Shown here: in pieces, positions 11,372-23,895 of the stretch | Layout of the letters: the number at the start of each line of letters is the position of its first letter | Position numbering within the stretch: position 1 is the stretch's first letter | Origin: Turbatrix aceti | Taxonomy: Eukaryota; Nematoda; Chromadorea; Rhabditida; Panagrolaimidae | Length of the DNA: 64,000 nt | Direction of reading: 5' to 3' | NCBI GenBank assembly: GCA_963969345.1 | Contig: OZ017768.1 | Span: 1,116,001 to 1,180,000, forward strand | The notes under the pieces: generated by a model | Told to the model about the DNA's origin: nothing | Database searches by the model: none | What the model saw: only the letters and a program-made list of their open reading frames with translations | Made by a program: the position numbers and the translations under genes

Positions 11372-13475
11372 ATGGTTTTTGTTGTGATCCGACTAGTTGG
11401 TGAAGCAGAAGATCGCTTGTTCGATAATATTATTTTGGAACCGCAGGTTTGAACTTCATTGGGTTCATCTAAATTCTGTTTTATTTATAGATTATAGATC
11501 CACAGGTTTTTACTTTAGTGGTTGATAATAATTGATTTTATGTTAATTTCAGATTCATGTCGATGACCTGATAAAAGAGGTTGAGAGTGTGACGAATATC
11601 CCACCAAAGTTTCAACAAATCGAGTTTCGTTCTGAAGAGCTACCCGACTCTCTTCATCCTCTCGAATCGATAAACGATTTTGAGGAAATTGTTGTCGTAA
11701 GTTGAATTTTTATATTTAGAATTTACTGTTTATTGTTAGGATGTATAATTTTATTTGTGTGGTGTACATGGACTTTAAAACTAGAACAAACCAATATTTC
11801 TCAAAGTAGAATTTTGAGGACAAATTTTTTTTTTAAATTTCGATGATAATTTTTTTGAATTTATCCTCGAAATTCTACTTTAAAAAATTAAAAAAACAGA
11901 AATAAAAAAATGAGTTTGAAACAATTCTTATATAGATAATGAATTTTATAAAATTTTAGTTTGTGCTATATTTTCATTATTTTAGAAACACGCTTTTCTG
12001 GATACATGGAGTGCGTATTTGTTTCTTTGTAAGAGTGCCAAAGACATGAAAAAAGCAAAGCCTGAACGAACCAAGTGTGCGCAGAGGGCTATTGCCAATT
12101 CAAAGCAGCTGGAGGATTCCGGATTTTTTGAAGTATACGTCAACTTTATTTTGACATGTAATTCTGATATTTTTAACGCGAGAACTAATTACTTTTTTAT
12201 TTTTCCTTTTCAAGTTATCAAAGTAGAATTTCGAGGATAAATTTAACGATTTTTGAGATTCAAAAAAGTGCTAAAAAAATCTTATATACATAGCTAGTGG
12301 ATTCTGTAAAATTTTTGTTTTCAGAAACACGCTCTTCTGAGTACGTGGAGTGCATACTTGGAGTATTGCAAAAATGTCAATGATATGAAGAAGGCAAGGC
12401 CTGAGCGAACGAAGTTTGCACATCAAGCAATCGCATTTTCAAAAGCGCTGGAGGATTCCGGATTTCTCATCGTTTATACCACGTTTGGTGCACAGTGGAG
12501 AGACACTATCGGTCAAATGATGAGGTTTGTTAGTTTGTTCAAATTGTTTGAACAAAAATTGACAAAATTATAAATTCAAATTTCAGGTTTGTCGACAGAA
12601 CGCAAAATGCTTTAAAACAAAGCGCTACAACATTTTTTTCCAAGATGTATCCAAATTCTAAAATTAACTTTAAGCCTAAACAAGGCGGTACTCGGGCTGG
12701 AATTGTAGTAACTGTAACTTGCAATGAAGAAGAGACTATTTACTATATGAAGACTTATCATCACGCCAGTTCTTCAATGTCTTTACGAAATACATCAAAG
12801 CGACACTTGCCAGTGCCAGATCTTCGCGAAATGTTCGCATATCGACTTCTTGAACTTATTGGAGTTGGACCTGTTGTATTCTTCCCATTCTATGCAGGAT
12901 CGACGTACATTCACTACATTGCAACTAAAGAAGTCAGTGGATTCAAAGAGCTGGAAAAACTTGAAGATGTTAGTTTGCAAAATAAAGTCGTTGTTGAGGT
13001 AATACATTTTCAATCATTCTTTAATTAAATGCTGCAATATTTGAATTTGTTTAAATAAAACCCCTTTTAGGCTTACCTGCTCTCACTTATCCTTGGAATA
13101 CGCGACTTGAATGAAGGAAACATTGGTTCATCCGAAGAGAAAACCCTATCTATCATTGATTTTTACGTTCCGGATACTGACAACTTTCTACGACGCAGAA
13201 TACTCGATGATTTGAAGAATAAGAGCAACTTCGGTGGACTAGGAAAAGCCAACGAAATTCTTGCTGAAATTGGACATGAAGAGAGGATGAAAGTTGCCAA
13301 GAATGCACTGCCCCATTGGAGTCGAATCAATAGCATGACAAGCGATATCATTGATAGGGAGAAAAGCGAATTGCGAGAACATGGAATCAAGTTCGGGACT
13401 GCTACAAATGACGTCGATAATTATCTCCAAGATATCAAATTGAATTATGACTCTATATGTTCAGCTTTTCAATAA
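11372..13475 (+). CDS. Ubiquitin-like + kinase-fold protein, copy 1
   Basis: Six exons: 11372-11446, 11553-11696, 11986-12132, 12325-12524, 12587-12998 and 13071-13475, giving 460 aa (411 aa if exon 3 is skipped, frame kept). Residues 1-73 resemble ubiquitin: a beta strand ending IRLVG, then a helix, then IPPKFQQIEF, like ubiquitin's IPPDQQRLIF. Residues 74-188 contain two homologous helical segments, KHAFLDTWSAYL and KHALLSTWSAYL. The C-terminal half looks like a protein/lipid kinase fold: YYMKTY (K244, candidate beta-3 lysine), REMFAYRLLELIG (E270, candidate alpha-C glutamate), IATKEVSGF (hinge-like), RDLNEGN (D338, N343) and IIDF (D356). The D-x4-N-x12-D spacing equals that of canonical kinases. 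I see no glycine-rich GxGxxG. A TTTTAG acceptor 2 nt before the ATG suggests spliced-leader trans-splicing. Substrate is unknown. Confidence 0.85.
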
Positions 13476-14102
13476 CTTCGTTTTTCATGCTTATGGGTTT
13501 TCTGGATTAGAATAGTTTATAATCGTAATCGAAAACCACAGTTCTGCTGTGACTTAATTCGATTAATTTGTATTTTCGATTAATTTGTATTTTTTCTCCA
13601 TTTTTCTTTCTATATCTTGCTTTTATCGTCTTATCATCCCGTACATATCAATTCACTACTAATGAGTTAAGATAAACACATTATTAACAGATAGACACAC
13701 AACCACAAGGCTTGCCCATAACTGGGTTGACCTCTTAAGTGGAAGAACTTTACTTTTTCAAACTCTTCGAGGTTAATGTTGGTCAATGGTTTCAGATTTT
13801 TATCTAGCTTCGCCATTTATTAAGCATTATTTTTATAAGAAAACAGAGGTTATCCTAGCGCAAAATATGACTCGTTATCTATACCCCCTGAAATCACAAT
13901 TTTCTAAATTTTTGCTGAACTGATTAAAAATTACACTTTGATAACAAAAAGCTATCATAAAATACATGAAAAACATTAATAATTGGTGAAAATTGAAAAA
14001 CACCCTGTTGATGGGGTTAATTGGTAGATGGGGTTAATCACCTTTTTTTCAAAAACACCAAAAACGTGCATATCATGCATAAAAATATGTCATATTTTTT
14101 TA
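13476..14102. other. 3' flank of unit 1
   Basis: AT-rich sequence between the kinase-like stop codon and the unit boundary. No canonical AATAAA within 200 nt of the stop. Contains two close copies of ATTAATTTGTATTTTC-like words near 13560-13600 and two TGGGGTTAAT words near 14017-14040. No gene is seen. Repeated identically in units 2, 3 and the fourth locus. Confidence 0.5.
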
Positions 14103-14262
14103 AATTCATTTGACGATGTCATCATGATACGGGCTGCGTTTTGACCAAGTTTCATAAAAATTGTCCGTCAAGTCATTTCGGAATTCTTTAGATAAAATTC
14201 GAAAAAACCAAAAATACCATAATAATTCAACTGGTCGCAAACAAATTGAAAAAAAAACTAAC

Positions 14263-14514
14263 TCCATGATGATTTACAGTATTGATTGTTTGCTGGTAAA
14301 TAAAACACAATCCATCAAAATCGGTCGTATTATCATTTTGGTATCCAAACGTATGACTGTACAACAACAAAGAAATGGAACTGACGAAGAATCCAGCAAA
14401 AAGTAGTAGACCAAAGTAAAATAAATACTTGAAAAGCGAAACTATGCATTTTAGACCGGAAGTAGAATATGAATGTGGCCGAGGCGCAACTCCGACTGGT
14501 AATACCGAAACCAT
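14263..14514 (-). pseudogene. Orphan copy of membrane-protein exon 1 (unit 2)
   Basis: Identical to exon 1 of the gene at 6167-9808: start codon, 84 codons, one hydrophobic segment, and the GTTAGT donor. No copy of exons 2-3 follows on the minus strand; the next thing met is kinase copy 1 in antisense. The transcript would read into 14 nt of donor-proximal intron and stop, giving at most a 95-aa single-pass peptide, or splice over units to the distant exon 2 at 8854. Confidence 0.7.
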
Positions 14515-15600
14515 TCTGGATGATTTTAATTTAATGCCAAAAATTTATAAACAATGGAAAATCAAGTGTGTATAAATAATATTGATTTTCGCGTCAAGAG
14601 TTGTGAAAATGGGATAAAAGTAGAAAGAAGCCAGTCTTCTCAAAGGGTGCATTTATATTTTTTAGCTTGGCAGCCGGGCTTTTTCTAGTGCGCATGGACG
14701 GATGCACTCTTAATTAGCAAAACGAAGAATGGAACGGTGTGACGCACTTTTTGGCATTTGGCAGCCAGGCTGGAAGAACCTGGCTACAAATCTTTGGTTT
14801 CGATTTCAAGATGCACCTGATTTATTTTAATAAATATTTTTTTACTAAATATGTAAAATTAAAATTTTCTTCTATAGTAAATATATGTAAAATCTTGAAA
14901 AATAAATAAATTTCGAACTCGAAAAAAAATTTTTCGAATTTAAAAAAACCAGCAATTCTGAATTGTCAAAAATGTTCGTTGGATTTGTTTGAAAACGACA
15001 AACGATTTTTATCCACGGAAGTTCTAACTTTTCCTGATTTATGTATGCGGTACACTTTTTGAAACACGCCCAAAATGCGCAAATGCAGAAAAAAAACATT
15101 TTGAAACCAACAATACACATACACATTTTTTAAATGCTGTAGCCAAAAATGTAAGGCAAAATGTCGAAAAATTGCAGAAATCAATAATTCCGAAAAAATC
15201 AGAAGTTCAAAAAAAAATCTGAGTACACCAGTCGATTTCGCGTGCCAAGATACCCCTGTATGCCAAAAATCAGATTTTTTGAAGCAAGTTGAAAATTTTA
15301 CGTCAAAAACTTCCAGAAGCCGTAACTCCAGAATCCGGCTTCTGGAATTTTTTTTATATTTATTTCTGTTCCTCCCCCCCTGCCACCTGCAACTTTGGCA
15401 CAAAATATTTGGGGGTTGTAAAAACACGGGGTCGTCGATACTAAATCGGCTTACAGAGTGTCTTTTAAAATTTATTTTTACACTACCACTGAAATTTTCA
15501 GCAACATTGCTTTCAAACTGAGCCAATGCCGATTTTTCCCCCAGACCCCACTTTTTCGATCTCGATTTTTGGAAACTTGTTATCAAAAATGAGTGTATGT

Positions 15601-15766
15601 TGCGCTGCGGGAGCTGTTAGGTACTCCCGCAGCGAAAAGACGTTTGCTTTTCGCCGCGTTGGGCTAGAGTGGAAGGGTGATGAGAGTGACGCGTCTGTGA
15701 GCAGAGACGCAGAGGAAGGCGAGAAACTGCCAACATCGCATTCTTCCATTAACTTTTGTGAATAGA
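15601..15766. promoter_or_regulatory. Triple-hairpin segment, unit 2
   Basis: Same sequence and stems as 10895-11060, shifted by 4706. Confidence 0.4.
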
Positions 15767-16077
15767 AAAGAGACTTCCTTTTCTTCTGTAGTTCGCGTTT
15801 ATTTCGTGATTTCCCATCCGTGATTATCAATTTTATAGTTAACTTTGAGTTTGTTAACAACTTTTCCGTACTTATTGTCTGGCGTAATGTCTCAGTTTTT
15901 CAAAAACATTTTAGCTAGTCATCTTTTCTTTTCCGAAAAGTGAAGCTTATTTTTGTACCTATATTGAGATGGTATTGGATAAACATATTTTCATCCACAT
16001 CCTCACATCCACGACTTAGTATTAAAACTGTTTTATTTATCCAATTTACTTATTTCATTAATTCTTTGGTTTTAGAC

Positions 16078-18181
16078 ATGGTTTTTGTTGTGATCCGACT
16101 AGTTGGTGAAGCAGAAGATCGCTTGTTCGATAATATTATTTTGGAACCGCAGGTTTGAACTTCATTGGGTTCATCTAAATTCTGTTTTATTTATAGATTA
16201 TAGATCCACAGGTTTTTACTTTAGTGGTTGATAATAATTGATTTTATGTTAATTTCAGATTCATGTCGATGACCTGATAAAAGAGGTTGAGAGTGTGACG
16301 AATATCCCACCAAAGTTTCAACAAATCGAGTTTCGTTCTGAAGAGCTACCCGACTCTCTTCATCCTCTCGAATCGATAAACGATTTTGAGGAAATTGTTG
16401 TCGTAAGTTGAATTTTTATATTTAGAATTTACTGTTTATTGTTAGGATGTATAATTTTATTTGTGTGGTGTACATGGACTTTAAAACTAGAACAAACCAA
16501 TATTTCTCAAAGTAGAATTTTGAGGACAAATTTTTTTTTTAAATTTCGATGATAATTTTTTTGAATTTATCCTCGAAATTCTACTTTAAAAAATTAAAAA
16601 AACAGAAATAAAAAAATGAGTTTGAAACAATTCTTATATAGATAATGAATTTTATAAAATTTTAGTTTGTGCTATATTTTCATTATTTTAGAAACACGCT
16701 TTTCTGGATACATGGAGTGCGTATTTGTTTCTTTGTAAGAGTGCCAAAGACATGAAAAAAGCAAAGCCTGAACGAACCAAGTGTGCGCAGAGGGCTATTG
16801 CCAATTCAAAGCAGCTGGAGGATTCCGGATTTTTTGAAGTATACGTCAACTTTATTTTGACATGTAATTCTGATATTTTTAACGCGAGAACTAATTACTT
16901 TTTTATTTTTCCTTTTCAAGTTATCAAAGTAGAATTTCGAGGATAAATTTAACGATTTTTGAGATTCAAAAAAGTGCTAAAAAAATCTTATATACATAGC
17001 TAGTGGATTCTGTAAAATTTTTGTTTTCAGAAACACGCTCTTCTGAGTACGTGGAGTGCATACTTGGAGTATTGCAAAAATGTCAATGATATGAAGAAGG
17101 CAAGGCCTGAGCGAACGAAGTTTGCACATCAAGCAATCGCATTTTCAAAAGCGCTGGAGGATTCCGGATTTCTCATCGTTTATACCACGTTTGGTGCACA
17201 GTGGAGAGACACTATCGGTCAAATGATGAGGTTTGTTAGTTTGTTCAAATTGTTTGAACAAAAATTGACAAAATTATAAATTCAAATTTCAGGTTTGTCG
17301 ACAGAACGCAAAATGCTTTAAAACAAAGCGCTACAACATTTTTTTCCAAGATGTATCCAAATTCTAAAATTAACTTTAAGCCTAAACAAGGCGGTACTCG
17401 GGCTGGAATTGTAGTAACTGTAACTTGCAATGAAGAAGAGACTATTTACTATATGAAGACTTATCATCACGCCAGTTCTTCAATGTCTTTACGAAATACA
17501 TCAAAGCGACACTTGCCAGTGCCAGATCTTCGCGAAATGTTCGCATATCGACTTCTTGAACTTATTGGAGTTGGACCTGTTGTATTCTTCCCATTCTATG
17601 CAGGATCGACGTACATTCACTACATTGCAACTAAAGAAGTCAGTGGATTCAAAGAGCTGGAAAAACTTGAAGATGTTAGTTTGCAAAATAAAGTCGTTGT
17701 TGAGGTAATACATTTTCAATCATTCTTTAATTAAATGCTGCAATATTTGAATTTGTTTAAATAAAACCCCTTTTAGGCTTACCTGCTCTCACTTATCCTT
17801 GGAATACGCGACTTGAATGAAGGAAACATTGGTTCATCCGAAGAGAAAACCCTATCTATCATTGATTTTTACGTTCCGGATACTGACAACTTTCTACGAC
17901 GCAGAATACTCGATGATTTGAAGAATAAGAGCAACTTCGGTGGACTAGGAAAAGCCAACGAAATTCTTGCTGAAATTGGACATGAAGAGAGGATGAAAGT
18001 TGCCAAGAATGCACTGCCCCATTGGAGTCGAATCAATAGCATGACAAGCGATATCATTGATAGGGAGAAAAGCGAATTGCGAGAACATGGAATCAAGTTC
18101 GGGACTGCTACAAATGACGTCGATAATTATCTCCAAGATATCAAATTGAATTATGACTCTATATGTTCAGCTTTTCAATAA
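16078..18181 (+). CDS. Ubiquitin-like + kinase-fold protein, copy 2
   Basis: Exons 16078-16152, 16259-16402, 16692-16838, 17031-17230, 17293-17704 and 17777-18181; 460 aa, translation identical to copy 1. All splice sites, the 2-nt leader after the presumed trans-splice acceptor, and the kinase-like motifs are retained, so the copy should be as functional as copy 1. Identity including introns points to a very recent duplication, continuing homogenisation, or an assembly duplication. Confidence 0.85.
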
Positions 18182-18968
18182 CTTCGTTTTTCATGCTTAT
18201 GGGTTTTCTGGATTAGAATAGTTTATAATCGTAATCGAAAACCACAGTTCTGCTGTGACTTAATTCGATTAATTTGTATTTTCGATTAATTTGTATTTTT
18301 TCTCCATTTTTCTTTCTATATCTTGCTTTTATCGTCTTATCATCCCGTACATATCAATTCACTACTAATGAGTTAAGATAAACACATTATTAACAGATAG
18401 ACACACAACCACAAGGCTTGCCCATAACTGGGTTGACCTCTTAAGTGGAAGAACTTTACTTTTTCAAACTCTTCGAGGTTAATGTTGGTCAATGGTTTCA
18501 GATTTTTATCTAGCTTCGCCATTTATTAAGCATTATTTTTATAAGAAAACAGAGGTTATCCTAGCGCAAAATATGACTCGTTATCTATACCCCCTGAAAT
18601 CACAATTTTCTAAATTTTTGCTGAACTGATTAAAAATTACACTTTGATAACAAAAAGCTATCATAAAATACATGAAAAACATTAATAATTGGTGAAAATT
18701 GAAAAACACCCTGTTGATGGGGTTAATTGGTAGATGGGGTTAATCACCTTTTTTTCAAAAACACCAAAAACGTGCATATCATGCATAAAAATATGTCATA
18801 TTTTTTTAAATTCATTTGACGATGTCATCATGATACGGGCTGCGTTTTGACCAAGTTTCATAAAAATTGTCCGTCAAGTCATTTCGGAATTCTTTAGATA
18901 AAATTCGAAAAAACCAAAAATACCATAATAATTCAACTGGTCGCAAACAAATTGAAAAAAAAACTAAC

Positions 18969-19220
18969 TCCATGATGATTTACAGTATTGATTGTTTGCT
19001 GGTAAATAAAACACAATCCATCAAAATCGGTCGTATTATCATTTTGGTATCCAAACGTATGACTGTACAACAACAAAGAAATGGAACTGACGAAGAATCC
19101 AGCAAAAAGTAGTAGACCAAAGTAAAATAAATACTTGAAAAGCGAAACTATGCATTTTAGACCGGAAGTAGAATATGAATGTGGCCGAGGCGCAACTCCG
19201 ACTGGTAATACCGAAACCAT
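18969..19220 (-). pseudogene. Orphan copy of membrane-protein exon 1 (unit 3)
   Basis: Same 84-codon exon and donor as 9557-9808, without downstream exons. Confidence 0.7.
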
Positions 19221-20306
19221 TCTGGATGATTTTAATTTAATGCCAAAAATTTATAAACAATGGAAAATCAAGTGTGTATAAATAATATTGATTTTCGCGT
19301 CAAGAGTTGTGAAAATGGGATAAAAGTAGAAAGAAGCCAGTCTTCTCAAAGGGTGCATTTATATTTTTTAGCTTGGCAGCCGGGCTTTTTCTAGTGCGCA
19401 TGGACGGATGCACTCTTAATTAGCAAAACGAAGAATGGAACGGTGTGACGCACTTTTTGGCATTTGGCAGCCAGGCTGGAAGAACCTGGCTACAAATCTT
19501 TGGTTTCGATTTCAAGATGCACCTGATTTATTTTAATAAATATTTTTTTACTAAATATGTAAAATTAAAATTTTCTTCTATAGTAAATATATGTAAAATC
19601 TTGAAAAATAAATAAATTTCGAACTCGAAAAAAAATTTTTCGAATTTAAAAAAACCAGCAATTCTGAATTGTCAAAAATGTTCGTTGGATTTGTTTGAAA
19701 ACGACAAACGATTTTTATCCACGGAAGTTCTAACTTTTCCTGATTTATGTATGCGGTACACTTTTTGAAACACGCCCAAAATGCGCAAATGCAGAAAAAA
19801 AACATTTTGAAACCAACAATACACATACACATTTTTTAAATGCTGTAGCCAAAAATGTAAGGCAAAATGTCGAAAAATTGCAGAAATCAATAATTCCGAA
19901 AAAATCAGAAGTTCAAAAAAAAATCTGAGTACACCAGTCGATTTCGCGTGCCAAGATACCCCTGTATGCCAAAAATCAGATTTTTTGAAGCAAGTTGAAA
20001 ATTTTACGTCAAAAACTTCCAGAAGCCGTAACTCCAGAATCCGGCTTCTGGAATTTTTTTTATATTTATTTCTGTTCCTCCCCCCCTGCCACCTGCAACT
20101 TTGGCACAAAATATTTGGGGGTTGTAAAAACACGGGGTCGTCGATACTAAATCGGCTTACAGAGTGTCTTTTAAAATTTATTTTTACACTACCACTGAAA
20201 TTTTCAGCAACATTGCTTTCAAACTGAGCCAATGCCGATTTTTCCCCCAGACCCCACTTTTTCGATCTCGATTTTTGGAAACTTGTTATCAAAAATGAGT
20301 GTATGT

Positions 20307-20472
20307 TGCGCTGCGGGAGCTGTTAGGTACTCCCGCAGCGAAAAGACGTTTGCTTTTCGCCGCGTTGGGCTAGAGTGGAAGGGTGATGAGAGTGACGCGT
20401 CTGTGAGCAGAGACGCAGAGGAAGGCGAGAAACTGCCAACATCGCATTCTTCCATTAACTTTTGTGAATAGA
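20307..20472. promoter_or_regulatory. Triple-hairpin segment, unit 3
   Basis: Same sequence and stems as 10895-11060, shifted by 9412. Confidence 0.4.
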
Positions 20473-20783
20473 AAAGAGACTTCCTTTTCTTCTGTAGTTC
20501 GCGTTTATTTCGTGATTTCCCATCCGTGATTATCAATTTTATAGTTAACTTTGAGTTTGTTAACAACTTTTCCGTACTTATTGTCTGGCGTAATGTCTCA
20601 GTTTTTCAAAAACATTTTAGCTAGTCATCTTTTCTTTTCCGAAAAGTGAAGCTTATTTTTGTACCTATATTGAGATGGTATTGGATAAACATATTTTCAT
20701 CCACATCCTCACATCCACGACTTAGTATTAAAACTGTTTTATTTATCCAATTTACTTATTTCATTAATTCTTTGGTTTTAGAC

Positions 20784-22887
20784 ATGGTTTTTGTTGTGAT
20801 CCGACTAGTTGGTGAAGCAGAAGATCGCTTGTTCGATAATATTATTTTGGAACCGCAGGTTTGAACTTCATTGGGTTCATCTAAATTCTGTTTTATTTAT
20901 AGATTATAGATCCACAGGTTTTTACTTTAGTGGTTGATAATAATTGATTTTATGTTAATTTCAGATTCATGTCGATGACCTGATAAAAGAGGTTGAGAGT
21001 GTGACGAATATCCCACCAAAGTTTCAACAAATCGAGTTTCGTTCTGAAGAGCTACCCGACTCTCTTCATCCTCTCGAATCGATAAACGATTTTGAGGAAA
21101 TTGTTGTCGTAAGTTGAATTTTTATATTTAGAATTTACTGTTTATTGTTAGGATGTATAATTTTATTTGTGTGGTGTACATGGACTTTAAAACTAGAACA
21201 AACCAATATTTCTCAAAGTAGAATTTTGAGGACAAATTTTTTTTTTAAATTTCGATGATAATTTTTTTGAATTTATCCTCGAAATTCTACTTTAAAAAAT
21301 TAAAAAAACAGAAATAAAAAAATGAGTTTGAAACAATTCTTATATAGATAATGAATTTTATAAAATTTTAGTTTGTGCTATATTTTCATTATTTTAGAAA
21401 CACGCTTTTCTGGATACATGGAGTGCGTATTTGTTTCTTTGTAAGAGTGCCAAAGACATGAAAAAAGCAAAGCCTGAACGAACCAAGTGTGCGCAGAGGG
21501 CTATTGCCAATTCAAAGCAGCTGGAGGATTCCGGATTTTTTGAAGTATACGTCAACTTTATTTTGACATGTAATTCTGATATTTTTAACGCGAGAACTAA
21601 TTACTTTTTTATTTTTCCTTTTCAAGTTATCAAAGTAGAATTTCGAGGATAAATTTAACGATTTTTGAGATTCAAAAAAGTGCTAAAAAAATCTTATATA
21701 CATAGCTAGTGGATTCTGTAAAATTTTTGTTTTCAGAAACACGCTCTTCTGAGTACGTGGAGTGCATACTTGGAGTATTGCAAAAATGTCAATGATATGA
21801 AGAAGGCAAGGCCTGAGCGAACGAAGTTTGCACATCAAGCAATCGCATTTTCAAAAGCGCTGGAGGATTCCGGATTTCTCATCGTTTATACCACGTTTGG
21901 TGCACAGTGGAGAGACACTATCGGTCAAATGATGAGGTTTGTTAGTTTGTTCAAATTGTTTGAACAAAAATTGACAAAATTATAAATTCAAATTTCAGGT
22001 TTGTCGACAGAACGCAAAATGCTTTAAAACAAAGCGCTACAACATTTTTTTCCAAGATGTATCCAAATTCTAAAATTAACTTTAAGCCTAAACAAGGCGG
22101 TACTCGGGCTGGAATTGTAGTAACTGTAACTTGCAATGAAGAAGAGACTATTTACTATATGAAGACTTATCATCACGCCAGTTCTTCAATGTCTTTACGA
22201 AATACATCAAAGCGACACTTGCCAGTGCCAGATCTTCGCGAAATGTTCGCATATCGACTTCTTGAACTTATTGGAGTTGGACCTGTTGTATTCTTCCCAT
22301 TCTATGCAGGATCGACGTACATTCACTACATTGCAACTAAAGAAGTCAGTGGATTCAAAGAGCTGGAAAAACTTGAAGATGTTAGTTTGCAAAATAAAGT
22401 CGTTGTTGAGGTAATACATTTTCAATCATTCTTTAATTAAATGCTGCAATATTTGAATTTGTTTAAATAAAACCCCTTTTAGGCTTACCTGCTCTCACTT
22501 ATCCTTGGAATACGCGACTTGAATGAAGGAAACATTGGTTCATCCGAAGAGAAAACCCTATCTATCATTGATTTTTACGTTCCGGATACTGACAACTTTC
22601 TACGACGCAGAATACTCGATGATTTGAAGAATAAGAGCAACTTCGGTGGACTAGGAAAAGCCAACGAAATTCTTGCTGAAATTGGACATGAAGAGAGGAT
22701 GAAAGTTGCCAAGAATGCACTGCCCCATTGGAGTCGAATCAATAGCATGACAAGCGATATCATTGATAGGGAGAAAAGCGAATTGCGAGAACATGGAATC
22801 AAGTTCGGGACTGCTACAAATGACGTCGATAATTATCTCCAAGATATCAAATTGAATTATGACTCTATATGTTCAGCTTTTCAATAA
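20784..22887 (+). CDS. Ubiquitin-like + kinase-fold protein, copy 3
   Basis: Exons 20784-20858, 20965-21108, 21398-21544, 21737-21936, 21999-22410 and 22483-22887; 460 aa, translation identical to copies 1 and 2. From about 21130, in its second intron, through about 24770 it is also the partner of a second duplication whose other member is 28100-31745. Confidence 0.85.
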
Positions 22888-23673
22888 CTTCGTTTTTCAT
22901 GCTTATGGGTTTTCTGGATTAGAATAGTTTATAATCGTAATCGAAAACCACAGTTCTGCTGTGACTTAATTCGATTAATTTGTATTTTCGATTAATTTGT
23001 ATTTTTTCTCCATTTTTCTTTCTATATCTTGCTTTTATCGTCTTATCATCCCGTACATATCAATTCACTACTAATGAGTTAAGATAAACACATTATTAAC
23101 AGATAGACACACAACCACAAGGCTTGCCCATAACTGGGTTGACCTCTTAAGTGGAAGAACTTTACTTTTTCAAACTCTTCGAGGTTAATGTTGGTCAATG
23201 GTTTCAGATTTTTATCTAGCTTCGCCATTTATTAAGCATTATTTTTATAAGAAAACAGAGGTTATCCTAGCGCAAAATATGACTCGTTATCTATACCCCC
23301 TGAAATCACAATTTTCTAAATTTTTGCTGAACTGATTAAAAATTACACTTTGATAACAAAAAGCTATCATAAAATACATGAAAAACATTAATAATTGGTG
23401 AAAATTGAAAAACACCCTGTTGATGGGGTTAATTGGTAGATGGGGTTAATCACCTTTTTTTCAAAAACACCAAAAACGTGCATATCATGCATAAAAATAT
23501 GTCATATTTTTTTAAATTCATTTGACGATGTCATCATGATACGGGCAGCGTTTTGACCAAGTTTCATAAAAATTGTCCGTCAAGTCATTTCGGAATTCTT
23601 TAGATAAAATTCGGAAAAACCAAAAATACCATAATAATTTAACTGGTCGCAAACAAATTGAAAAAAAACTCAC

Positions 23674-23829
23674 TCCATGATGATTTACAGTATTGATTGT
23701 TTGCTGGTAAATAAAACACAATCCATCAAAATCGGTCGTATTATCATTTTGGTATCCAAACGTATGACTGTACAACAACAAAGAAATGGAACTGACGAAG
23801 AATCCAGCAAAATGTAGTAGACCAAAGTA
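23674..23829 (-). pseudogene. Truncated membrane-protein exon 1 (left duplicate)
   Basis: Retains the 3' part of exon 1 (from YFGLLHFAGFF to NTVNHHG) and a GTGAGT donor, but its 5' end, including the start codon, is replaced by an inverted copy of part of itself at 23842-23895. A one-base difference in a T run lets the frame read on past the donor for about 50 codons, unlike units 1-3. Confidence 0.6.
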
Positions 23830-23895
23830 GACCAAAGTAAACTACTTTTTGCTGGATTCTTCGTCAGTTCCATTTCTTTGTTGTTGTACAGTCAT
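23764..23895. repeat. Foldback junction (54-bp inverted repeat), left duplicate
   Basis: 23764-23817 and 23842-23895 are reverse complements with one mismatch, separated by 24 nt containing a short direct repeat (GTAGACCAAA). The left arm is membrane exon 1 sequence, so the right arm is a templated inverted copy at a breakpoint. Confidence 0.85.

Larger units (their letters stand above)
9397..14102. repeat. Tandem unit 1 (4706 bp)
   Basis: First of three head-to-tail units. Corresponding points are exactly 4706 bp apart (for example kinase start codons at 11372, 16078 and 20784). The left edge is the shared stretch AATTCATTTGACGA at 9397, where similarity to units 2 and 3 begins, inside intron 1 of the membrane-protein gene. 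All conceptual translations on both strands are the same in the three units; the only difference I noticed is GACGACG versus GACGATG at the edge. Confidence 0.95.
14103..18808. repeat. Tandem unit 2 (4706 bp)
   Basis: Second head-to-tail unit, indistinguishable from unit 1 in every reading frame compared. Contains an orphan membrane-protein exon 1 (14263-14514, minus), the triple hairpin (15601-15766) and kinase-like copy 2. Confidence 0.95.
18809..23514. repeat. Tandem unit 3 (4706 bp)
   Basis: Third unit, again indistinguishable in the frames compared. It is followed at 23515 by a diverged partial fourth unit start (GGGCAGCG instead of GGGCTGCG near 23543), after which the array structure breaks. 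Confidence 0.95.

Noticed and set aside
9397..23514. Possibility that the regular repeats are a CRISPR array or satellite
   Set aside because: The unit is 4.7 kb and contains a complete intron-bearing gene; there are no short repeats with unique spacers.
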